DNA from: Monocercomonoides exilis
Lineage: Eukaryota > Preaxostyla > Oxymonadida > Polymastigidae
DNA: 64,000 nt
NCBI GenBank assembly: GCA_001643675.2
Contig: LSRY02000010.1
Coordinates: 651,501 to 715,500, forward strand
Direction: 5' to 3'
Position numbers and translations under genes: made by a program. Below, in pieces: positions 54,490-64,000 of this stretch. The notes beneath the pieces were generated by a model. The model saw only the letters and a list, made by a program, of their open reading frames with translations. It was not told where the DNA came from and ran no database searches. How positions within the stretch are numbered: position 1 is the stretch's first letter; each line of letters begins with the position of its first letter.

Positions 54490-56307
54490 TCAATCATTAC
54501 TTCCCTCAACAGCCAATCCACTTCTCTCTCTGTATTCAACTCCTCTTTCCTTCATCAAACACGTTCTTCATCAAATGATCTTGTAAGATATAACGGATCT
54601 GAATCTCAACAAGAGAAATTAAGCAGATTGTCCTTCACTGCTTTGAATAGCTATTTCTTTGAGTGGTGCGAATGGAACGATTCAAATGGTGGATCGAATC
54701 ATGGTGGAGCTCTTCGTGTTGAGTGTATAAATGCAAATCTCTCTATCATTTCTTGCTCATTCAACAAATGAACATCAAGCAATGGTGAAGGAGGAGCTTT
54801 GTTTTGTGAAAATTTATTGCAAATCAGTATCGCAAAATCTCATTTCACAAGTTGTCAAGCAAAGCATGGAGGAGCAACTTGTATAGCTTATCCTCTAACC
54901 AGTTCTGTCTGGACATTCTCAGAAAACAGAGTGGATAATTGATCAATAGCTGATTGGTGTGGAACTGGTTGGTATTTCAGGCTCGAAAACATGTAATCAA
55001 ATGCTCAGTTTCTATTCACCAAATGCAAGTGTTTTATAAATATTGGTGGTGAATCTGCTGGCCCTTTTTCATTCATTTGGCCTCCAGGAAACAAACCAAG
55101 TCAGTTTTTGGTTGATGATTGCCAATTTACAAACAATAAACTGAATGCTACCTCAACTTCATGGGGAGGTGCTGCAATATTTTTCAGATACACATATTCC
55201 TGGATGAATGAAGTCAAATTTATCGCATTCTGCTTTTTCGATGGCAACACTGCCAAAAATGGCAGAGGGAATGATGTGTTCTTCAATGGAAGCAGCATTA
55301 GTCAATCACCATTCAATCAGTGTGGTTCAACAACACCCGCAAACAGAATCTTTCTCAACAACACAGCATCCAATGAAACTGTCAACAGCTGGCTTCCTCT
55401 CATTGCAAACAGCAAAATCGTTGGAAACAACGGAACTGATGTCAGTGCCTGTGGTCGAACGCAGGAAAGCCCATGTGCCACAATCGAGTATGCTCTCAGT
55501 GGCTTCGCCCTCCTCCAAGATGCATCTCTCATTCTCCTCAAATCCACCTTTGCACCCATCCAGACACTTATCTTCCTTGCTTTTGACACAAGAATCACGG
55601 GAAATTGAACGACTACCACCACCATCGCCTCAGATTGCATTCATCAACCTCCGTCATCATTTTCATCCTCATCATCATCATTAACATCTTCTTCTTCACC
55701 AGATCCATCTGCCTCGTCTACCCTCTTCGCACAAACTCAGGGCTCCCTCACATTCTCTGCCCTCGCCATCGCCAACAACTCCTCAAATCCCATCTCCCCC
55801 ATCCTCTTCCACCTCTCCCAAAACTCCCCTTCCCTCAACCTCAACACAACCACCATCACCGGAACAACCTCCATGCCAATAAAAACACCCCTCTTCTTCC
55901 TCGCTGCTGGCTCCCTCGCCCTCAACCACACAGCAATCACAAAACTCACCCTCAACAGCCAAAGCATCTTCCACCTCACCTCCCTCACAAATCCCCTCAC
56001 CCTCAACTCCTCCAACATCACCGATATCACCTCCACTGCCGCCCCCACCAGCTGTGCCCTCTCCTCTACCACCTCCCCTGCCCTCTCCCTCTCCCTCGCA
56101 AACTGCACCATCGCCAACATCAACTCAGCTCCACAAAACCAACAGACTGCTACCAATGGCGGGTGCATCTCATTCGACTCATCTGCCTCTGATAATACGT
56201 TTTCAGTGAGTGACACCATCTTCTCCATCTGCTCTGTGAGCGAAAGGAAAACGAAAAACGAGAAAATGAAGGAGGAAAAAATTACAGAGAACGTGGAATG
56301 CTTCTGA
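54490..56307 (+). pseudogene. Relic of a second beta-helix (Pmp-like) gene
   Basis: One frame (starting at 54490) reads as protein for ~605 codons but is broken by four in-frame stops: TGA after CSFNK, TGA after RVDN, TAA after LENM and TGA after ITGN (55606-55608). No frameshift is needed. It parallels the intact gene closely: SIITSLNSQSTSLSVFNSSF against IIQSINSPLSSLVVSNTSF, FFEWCEWNDS against FTWCEWNGS, a FFNGSS stretch against FFQDYY, and the module header ACGRTQESPCATIEYAL against LCGMSESAPCKTV. The last third (55600-56200) is Thr/Ser/Leu/Asn repeats in very C-rich, G-poor DNA. The transmembrane and kinase-like parts are missing; it ends KEEKITENVECF before TGA. It may be a partial duplicate in inverse orientation to the intact gene. 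Confidence 0.8.
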
Positions 56308-57083
56308 AAACAGATGCAAAGGTGAAAAGAAGAAAATGTACTTCTTTTCAATGAAGTTGGCATTAGAGATTTTACGGGGATGTGGTATGAAAATGAAGAG
56401 ATAAATGATAACGAAAATAAAGAAGATGCGTGAAGTGATAAGAAAGAGAGGCTAAATTTAAGTAAAAGAGAAAGATCATTTTGAAATTATGAGATTACGG
56501 CAAAAGAGAAAATGAGAGAAAAAATGAGGAAATAAGGAAAATGAAAAAGGAAAAGGAAATAAACATATTATTCTGCAGCTTTAACATCACTATTCTATGT
56601 AAATATGATAATATATTCAGTATAAAAAAATACACTCACGAAACAAATATATTCATCAGAATTTACAGAATATTGTTGTTTTCTTTTCATTATTAATGCA
56701 AAAACTATTATAATTATCTTCAAAGCGAATCATTCTTCACACAAAACTCAAAACAAATTATCATTTTTCTTTATTGATAAATTATTTATTTAACATTTAT
56801 TTAATTTAGCGTGTAAACAAGCTTCAATCGAATTATCAAGATTTCGTAAATAAAACAATCAAAAAAGGTTTGATTTTTCTTTTATTTACACTTTGTTTTT
56901 ATTAGTGTTTTTAGTTTGTTTTATTTTCCTTTCCCACAATTATTATTAATTTGAATGATCTTTTCTAATTTGAATTAGGATGGTGATTTTTAAATTTTGT
57001 GCTTTTATTTGAATTGAGGGGTATTAATTCAAATTAATAGAGGTTTATTTAAAAAACCTCAATTAATTCAAATTTCCCAACTT

Positions 57084-57100
57084 AATCTGCATTGTATCTA
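57084..57100. repeat. Right copy of the 17-bp inverted repeat
   Basis: AATCTGCATTGTATCTA, exact inverse of 53584-53600. The pair encloses 3.5 kb containing the beta-helix relic. Confidence 0.6.
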
Positions 57101-57639
57101 TTAAATTGTTACAAAACCAAATATAAAAAATTCAAATATACAAGTGAGTACATATATATATTCTTATCAACAATTTTCAGCAATATTAAATCAAAAAATC
57201 AAAACTTCTGAAGTTCCTTTTTTTAAATGTTCAAAAAACAGAAAAAAAGATAATTTGGAGCAAAACAGCTTTTGTTTGAAAAAGAAAGTCGAATTAATAG
57301 CAATGATTTAGTTGATGAAATAAGAGATAGCACTGAAAGTTAAATATTAATTCAAGAAAAAGCCTGGAGGAGAAAGAAGCAATGCGAAGCAATGGAAATG
57401 GTAATTACCGAATCACTGATCGAACAATCTTCTGCTTTTGCGTTGGAATGGAATGTGTGTGCTTGTGCTTTTGAGGTATTTTTATGAACAATTCAATGAT
57501 TATTTTTTACTTATTTTTTTCAAAGCTTTTTTATTTGATTCAACAGTTTTTATAATTCCGAGCGTAGTTCTCAGAGTGATTTCTGCAAAAGTTACGTTTT
57601 TGCGGATAACATATTTTCTTCCTTCTTTTTCAATATCTT

Positions 57640-59422
57640 CATTGACGATATTTTTTCTTGGCTGATGGGACACATTTGAGAATTGTTACTTGAAAGTCCA
57701 TCAAATTCTTTAATTGAAACACAGAATGAATCTTCCATCTGTTGTAGCTGTTGATTACCCTTGTGAAATTCGATGCAGTTAATACGTCTGCTTTTTCTGC
57801 AGATGAATTTTGTTCGCCTTTGTCGTTCAGCTCGTCCAAAGAGCATCATCGAATTCATTTCATTCCATTTCTCTTTCAGATTCTATTTCTTCTTTTGCTC
57901 TTTCTTCAACTCTTTTTCAAGTATTTCTTTTGTGAAGGCAGTCTTTGCAGTTCATTCGAATCGATCATATTTATCTTCTTCCTCTTCCTCTTTTTCCACT
58001 CCTTTTTCTTTGTTTGTTTTCATTTGTTTCCTTCCTCCTTCTTAAGTTCTCGTTCGTTTCCTTCCTCCACAGTTCTGCTGCAACAACAAATGTCTCCCTT
58101 ATTCTGCATCTGATCAAAGCATTCTTTTGCTTTTCTTGCACAACCGCCGCTGATTCCCACTGACAAATTGAATTCCTCGTCTCGTTGCATTTGCTGCCAC
58201 ACGCCATGGAATCACACACACGCACATAAAAAAAAGCCACTGTTTCAATAATTACTGCAACGCGCTTAGAAGATGAAGTAATGCAATGATAGATCAGTCG
58301 AAGTATCGGCATATGAGCAGCAGAGTGAACTCAATCAGCTCCAGAAAATATGTTCGGTTGAAAGCAACATCTGATGAAATTCTTCATTATTTTAAAACCA
58401 TTTCCTATCGAAGCCGCAACGCAAGATAAACACAGTCCAACAGCAGAACAATCAGAAATAAACAAATTAAACAGCTGCAAGAGAAATTGCCCACTCTCAA
58501 TGTTCGTCTGAGAAAACATGGCCATCTTGTATAACTTCTGCAAATACTTCAGCACACCCAATACGAAGCAACAAAGTCCTCACAAACCAACTCCGCATCA
58601 ATGCCACACAAATGGAGCATAACAATAAAATCTCTGGATGGCTGCGCTTGAAGAGGTTGACCACAAATATTCTGCATTTTTCTGCAGTTGCCTGTTGCGT
58701 TGAAGAAAGCAAACTTCGAATGATAATCTCCTTGCTTGTTCAAAATGTTTATCCCTTCGAAGAATGAAATCCAAAAGCGGCTGGTCTGAATGTTGTTCGA
58801 CTGCAAACAAATATTTGATAATTGGATGTCTCATCGTTGGCGTTTCTCCTTTCTTTTGAATCAAAAACAGAATCAGAAATAGAATTTCGTCACTTTCCAT
58901 GTCTGCCTGGTGCAGTCAGAGAAACAGGAAAATCTTATAAATAAAACCGATATTTTGGGGTTCTTTTTTTCATTTTCTCCTTCCCTTTTTTCAATAAATG
59001 TCCAGCTTTCCATATTGCCAGTTGCTTTCCTTATCCAAAAACAGCTCCGCTGCCTTGAGTTCCAAAATACTATACAATTTCAGTTGTTCATCTTTTGTCA
59101 GAATTCCTTCCATTTATCTTTATTTAAAAAAATTATCTAAATTTGTTTTCAACTCTTGCTCCAAATAAAAATTATGAAAATTATGTATCTTCCGTAACTT
59201 CATCTATTTCCTAATTGCTATATAATAATCTGCTCCATCTTCATCGTATTGCTCTCCAAAGCGGAGATTGACCATTTCAACAATAATTCGGATTCCTGCA
59301 CTTTGGAGAGGAGACAGATGGAAATATCTTCGTAACGCATAGAACAATAAAAAATACACACATGCAAATTTTTTCGTCCATAAATAAAATTGTTGCATTT
59401 CCTCTGTCAACCAATTTATCAA
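57640..59422 (-). pseudogene. Decayed helical-repeat / coiled-coil gene remnants
   Basis: Minus-strand fragments read as protein in shifting frames. 59422-59204 contains NWLTEEMQQFYLWTKKFACV and GEQYDEDGADYY. 58900-58598 contains HPIIKYLFAVEQHSDQPLLD. The overlapping frame at 58712-58497 contains FKRSHPEILLLCSICVALM. A charged stretch around 58.1-58.0 kb gives EEGNERELKKEEGNK. 57839-57639 contains DELNDKGEQNSSAEKADVL. Armadillo-like helices followed by a Lys/Glu coiled coil recall the SPRY-protein gene at 23.9 kb, but I cannot show homology. No uninterrupted gene can be built. Confidence 0.35.
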
Positions 59423-59787
59423 AGTATCAGAAAGATTCCATTTTCGGCAATATTTTTCCAGTTATCCGTGCCGTCATAGGAAATAATGTTACTTATTCTG
59501 CAGGATGAATGTACTCACTGAAATCTCATTTCGTAAACGGATATTCCAAATCGAAATATCCCAATTGATCAAAACCTCCATAACAACAAACAAAAAAACA
59601 AAGCGTTCTTTATCTTTGGAATTGCAAAATGAAAATGTCAACACGAGATAGAACGGTGTGAACGCAATTGTTTCTATTGTCTTTTTGAATTTATGTTTTT
59701 TTCTAATTTCTTCAATTCAAACATATGATCTTTCAATGTGAATATCAAAATGGAATGCTTTCTTGTGCAATATTTCAATATATATAT

Positions 59788-61224
59788 ATGAAGGAGACGT
59801 ACAGAACAAAAAAGTTCACAGGTTTGTATCAGTTGTTTCACAGAACTCTCGTTGATTGGATTTCTTTTTTTCTTTTTTATTGAAGAATTGTTTTCTGAGC
59901 TTGAAGATTGCGATGAAATTGAACAGAAAGTTGGAATCCTAGAAATAAATAAAATAATTGATGAAATGAATGAAGAAGAATTAGAATCCATTTTCACTCC
60001 AAATCTGTTCAATAAAGTTGATAAAATGATTGAAGAAAAGAAAATGACAATGAAAAATGCAATTTTACTGCTGAAGCATGTTGGATATTGCAATGTGCTG
60101 AAAAATGTTTGTAATCGATGCTTTAGAGGTTCTTCATTGAACAAAATATTTGAGGAGATGATCTTCAAAGAAGAAAAGAAAAGAAAAGAAAAAGATGAAA
60201 AATTTCTGGTTGATCTTTGCGAATGCTATCTGTTGCTCAGCGACTGTTATTCGTTAAAATTTGTTTCGGTCTGTGTGCCCTGCCTTCTGAAAGTTGCATT
60301 GAACAAAGAAGAAAGCGAGGAAAATCAAAAGGAAGTGGAAACGGCTTTGTTCACTTTATCCTATATTGGAAAATGGAATGTGTGCTTTGGTGATTTGTTT
60401 GTTGATTTGCCAAAGTATTTTGTTTTATTAATTGCTTTTTATTTTTATAAATTGAATAGGATGTGGGGAAAATACTGTTTTTGGAAGAGATCAAAGAAAT
60501 TATCCAATATAATCAGGAGCATCGCAACCTGACACGGCTTGCCTATCAGTCTGCTATTCAATTTTTAACAGACAGACTTTACAAAGATATAAGTTTGGAA
60601 CAAATAATAATGAATGAGCTGCATTTTGTGAAAGAAGCAAGAAGAGAATTGGAGGAGCTGATAGGCTGCATTGATTGGAAGAGAGAGAGAAAAGAGAAAA
60701 GAAGAGGAAAAGAAGCGAAAGAAGAGCTTGTTTTGTTGAGATGGTTGAAAATATTGGACTTTTGCTTTGACTTATGCAAACTTTGGAATGAAGAATATGT
60801 TGGACTAATTGACAGCATTGCTCAGGTCCATCGAGCAGCAAAAGAGAATAATAGAGAAATTTGTTTTTACTGCATTTATTCATTTAAATTAGCCACAGAA
60901 AATATAGTTGTGAAAGTTGAAGATTTATTGAATGGAGGAGCTGTAGATGCTGTTTTGGAAGAGATTCGACAATCGATGCTGATTGACAAAATTGCACTTA
61001 GCAGCCTGGAATATATGCTTGAGATTTCAGAGAGATTGAAAGATGAAGTGGATGATGAAAAGGGAAAAGAGGAAAGAAAGATCATGAAAAAGAAAGTGAT
61101 TGAAAAGATGGAAGAAGAAGGATATGAAGATGTCATCGTAAGCTTTCAAGAAATACTTCCTTTTCTTTGCAAAAATTTTAATATAGATTCATTAGATATT
61201 TCTGATTATTTTGTGAATATTTGA
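59788..61224 (+). CDS. Helical-repeat protein, paralog B
   Basis: Exons 59788-59821, 59886-60379 and 60460-61224. Introns are 64 nt (GTTTGT...TTGAAG, phase 1) and 80 nt (GTGTGC...AATAG, phase 0). The product is 430 aa. Exon 1 encodes MKETYRTKKFT. Splicing restores ELFSELEDCDEIEQKVGI and, at the second junction, YIGKWN-DVGKILFLEEI. It is collinear with paralog A: EHRNLTRLAYQSAIQFL against EHHNLTRLAYQSAWQFL, EEGYEDVIVSFQEI against EEGFEDIIVCFHEI, and both end LDISDYFVN. All-helical, acidic/basic surface, no membrane segment. The pair lies on the same strand about 20 kb apart, flanking the beta-helix gene and its relic. Function unknown. Confidence 0.75.
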
Positions 61225-63200
61225 AGAAATAAAATATATTAGGTTTTGGATACGAGATTTTCAATTTTTCTTTTTGTATCATTTGGCAAAATGGTATTAA
61301 AACAGTCAATTGAATGTTTTTTCAAAGTCTTTTTATTTTTCATAACTTCGAAATGGAACAAAGCAATTAAGAAAAAAGAAAGGAAGAAAAAGAAATTGTG
61401 TTGTATCGCCAAAATATTTTTTCTTCTGGAAAAGCATCTTCTATTCAATTTCCAAAACAATTTATTCAAATCTAATAAAGCTGAATAAACATTTCTATTC
61501 TTTACTTGTCACTTCTCAGCCTCTTCTCAATTCTTTTTCATGATAAATCATTTTTTCTCAATTTTTCTTCTGAAATTGAATGTCACAAAGATTGAAAAAG
61601 AGCTGTCACATCTTGAAGTTCAAAAGAAGGAGGAAAGTTATACGGAATTGAATGTTCTGAAGTTCAGTCATCTTCCAAAGATTTCAGTGAGAAAGAAGAT
61701 GACGAAATTATAAAAGGCAGTTTCTTTTCATTCAACTCTCTTTTTTGGCATCTGTAATTTTTTTGAGAAAATTCGAATGTCAAATGAAATTTCACTTTGA
61801 AATAGAAAATCACTTTTTCTCTTTCATTTTTTCACCAAAAAATACAAACAAATGCTGAGTTCATATTCAAATGAAGTGAAATCTGAAAACATCCGATTAA
61901 TCAATGTTCAATATTATCTTCACAAGTTCGAACTTATAAAAATGAATTAAGATTTTTTTTCGACAACGAAGTTATTCATTCCGATGATTCAATCTTCATA
62001 TTCTTCTTCATAAATTTTTTCATTCATTTTTCTTTTCAGTTTTTTTCTTTTCTCATCCCTTTTTTCATCATTCTCTTATCGTTTCAATCTTTTTGAAACA
62101 TTCATAAAAAATAACATGCATAAACTTGTTATTTTGTAATTCAACGTTGGTTGATGATTCTCCTGACGAACAACACCAAAGGACATCCATTCAACAGCTC
62201 ATCAGCTTGCACAACTCTCATTTTCTGCTATGATTATCAACGTTCCACTGTTGTCTGTAATCAATCTATTTTTCACTGCAATCGATGAATTCGATAGAAG
62301 AGAAAGCCCATTAATCTTGCTCTTAAAAGCCTTAAATTCTTCAGAAATTCGTTTTCTTTCGCCCTCATTCAAATTACTTATTTCCCTTCCTTTTTTATGT
62401 CCTCAAAACTTGTTTAATTAGATTCAACATTGTTTTCTTTTTTGTTATTCCATTGTTTTTCATTTCTGTCAAATACATTCGCACAAACATTTAATCCTTA
62501 TTGTGCTGTCCAAATATATTTTTTGTTCCATTCGAAATGCTTTTGCTCTCTTTTCTCTTGAAAAAGTTAATGCATGAAATGTTTTCATAGTTTTTTCATT
62601 TTCAAAAGAGTTTGCATCTTCATTGGAACAATAATGCACATACACTAACAACATTAACAGCATATCAATGCGCTGATTTCAAACAACTTACAACATCTTT
62701 TCCTCATGAAAATAGATTTTTTGTAAATGGGAAGATATTTTTTGCTTTTTGAATTTTGTTCCATTCAGAGTTAATGAATAAATTTCTCAAATTTTTTTAT
62801 TTTTCTAAACATTTTAGTATGAGAATGTTTGAGTTGTTATGATATGAAAGTGGAAAAAGTTTGGAACAAATCCTTGTTTTTTTCATAATATCCAGTAAAG
62901 TTTCCATATTGTTTTAACATAATAATCTGTACGATATGAAAAATTGAAAAGGATTTAAAAAAAAAGGAAAAATAAAATTTGATGTGAAAAGAGCTAAATA
63001 ATTTTTTAAGAAAATTTTCAACAAAATCCAAAAAAGAACAAAAAAGAATAAAACAAGTCAAGAAAGCAAAGAGTGCATTTACTGATTCTGAAACACACCA
63101 CAATTAATTCGTGGATCTTCTAAAACTCATCTATAAATATTATAAAAAAAGAAGAAATGGAAGATAATTATTGAAAATCACCACAACATCATTAACTCAT
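61225..63200. other. Intergenic region with short coding-like fragments
   Basis: AT-rich. Two short stretches look like remnants of proteins. On the plus strand near 61.59-61.74 kb are ELSHLEVQKKEESYTELN and, in another frame, SSSKDFSEKEDDEIIKG. On the minus strand about 62400-62202 are NEGERKRISEEFKAFKSKIN and SSIAVKNRLITDNSGTL, ending in TGA. Neither has a start or a supported exon structure. Confidence 0.35.
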
Positions 63201-64000
63201 TCATTGAATTTCCAAAGCATTTACAACATCAACAATTTGTTCAGGTGACTGTGGTGAAGCATCAGAATCAGGAGTCGGAGGAGGAGGAGGCAGCTCGTCA
63301 GAATTGGACAAGCTAAGCGAAGTGTTAGCAAGAGCGTCTGTGTTGTCATTTTCTGAGGAGTGCTTTTCAGAATGCACAGATGGCAAACCAGAATCAGATG
63401 TTTCTTGAAGCTCAGCAGCCGGCGAAGAAGTCATCGATGTTTCAGTCGACGAACACAAATATTCCTTTGCGGCTGCGTTTCCTTCCTCACTCGAACTTCC
63501 AATCGATATGGCTTCAGTTTGTTTTGTGTTTCTTTTCTGCTTTTGTTCGGCTTCTTTTGCTTCGTCTGGTGTATTTGAAGAAGAGGTGGCATCTGCTTGA
63601 TCAGCCGGAGAATGAGGAGCTGGAGGTGTTGTTGATATGACTTCAGAATGAGAAGAAGAGGAGGAGTTTGAGACAGAAGAAGGCGGTGGATGTGAAAGAG
63701 TTGAGAAAGCAAATGGCTCAGAAGGCAAAGCATTATCAGAAGCAACATCTTGTTGTTCTTTTGTTTTTGCCTCAGAACTTTCATAATGTGCAGCATCTTC
63801 AATTGGCACAGACTCAGAATGAAGTGGAGGATTAGAAGATGAAGACGACGAAGATGAAGACGACGAAGATGAAGACGAAGAAGATGAAGATGCCTCGGAA
63901 GTTGTTGACTGTGTGCCTTCAGAAGTGTCTGTGTATCCTATTTCAGTCTTTTGTTTTCCCTTTCCATCTTTATTCTCATTCTCACTCTCACTCTCACCTT
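63201..64000 (-). CDS. C-terminal end of a Ser/Glu-rich low-complexity protein (runs off the right edge)
   Basis: The frame is open from the window edge (63998) to TGA at 63203-63201, at least 265 codons, with no start seen. It contains an acidic Ser/Glu/Asn segment, a run of 17 Ser encoded by mixed TCT/TCA/TCG codons (~63835-63895), Pro-Ser stretches and a short Pro run (ELPPPPPTPDSDA), ending IVDVVNALEIQ. No domain visible. Probably the disordered tail of a larger protein whose folded part lies beyond 64000. Confidence 0.65.
   Translation of the reverse strand, partial: GESESENENKDGKGKQKTEIGYTDTSEGTQSTTSEASSSSSSSSSSSSSSSSSSSNPPLHSESVPIEDAAHYESSEAKTKEQQDVASDNALPSEPFAFSTLSHPPPSSVSNSSSSSHSEVISTTPPAPHSPADQADATSSSNTPDEAKEAEQKQKRNTKQTEAISIGSSSEEGNAAAKEYLCSSTETSMTSSPAAELQETSDSGLPSVHSEKHSSENDNTDALANTSLSLSNSDELPPPPPTPDSDASPQSPEQIVDVVNALEIQ

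Noticed and set aside
54490-56307. Treating the relic as a working gene in which TGA encodes an amino acid.
   Set aside because: TGA ends several intact genes here (both paralogs, the helical-repeat gene, the receptor gene, the right-edge gene), and the relic also contains a TAA.

Overview
This is nuclear DNA of a eukaryotic protist. The genes have short spliceosomal introns (48-103 nt, donors GTATGT, GTTTGC, GTATGC and similar, acceptors ending in pyrimidine-rich stretches plus AG). The spacers are AT-rich, and the core eukaryotic genes VPS13, CPSF1/CPSF160 and DAD1/OST2 are present. The code is the standard one: TAA, TAG and TGA all end proteins, and no TAA or TAG occurs inside about 8,000 codons of VPS13 and CPSF1. 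Core proteins inflated by Ser/Glu/Asn runs, plus Pmp-like beta-helix membrane proteins carrying a kinase-like tail, fit an oxymonad/Preaxostyla-type metamonad best. That assignment is inference, not a database result.

Layout. Bases 1-14688 (minus strand) are the 5' part of a giant VPS13 gene: one 283-codon exon, a 96-nt intron, then one exon open for 4,581 codons that runs off the left edge. Bases 14.7-23.9 kb are a transposon and pseudogene graveyard. It holds a decayed pogo/Tigger-type DDE transposase, a 7.7-kb element with outer terminal inverted repeats, a nested 5.2-kb interval bounded by perfect 29-bp inverted repeats, a 265-bp MITE, small hairpins, a near-perfect 410-bp foldback element and remnants of host-like genes. 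Bases 23.9-38.9 kb are gene dense: an armadillo/coiled-coil/SPRY protein (+), DAD1 (-), a three-exon helical-repeat protein (-), and a 3,552-aa CPSF1 (+), divergently placed 158 bp from the previous gene.

Bases 39-61 kb look like a duplicated module. Two paralogous three-exon helical-repeat genes (39.7-41.1 kb and 59.8-61.2 kb, both +) flank a 9.2-kb beta-helix/transmembrane/pseudokinase gene on the minus strand (42.2-51.35 kb, split by a single in-frame TAG), two small minus-strand genes, and a plus-strand relic of a second beta-helix gene that keeps its frame but has four in-frame stops. Bases 61.2-63.2 kb hold only fragments, and 63.2-64.0 kb is the Ser-rich 3' end of a gene running off the right edge.

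How the genes fit together: VPS13 (lipid transfer at membrane contacts), DAD1 (oligosaccharyltransferase) and CPSF1 (mRNA 3'-end processing) are unrelated housekeeping functions. The beta-helix/pseudokinase gene and its relic look like members of an expanding and decaying surface or endomembrane receptor-like family, and are the most distinctive content of the window.
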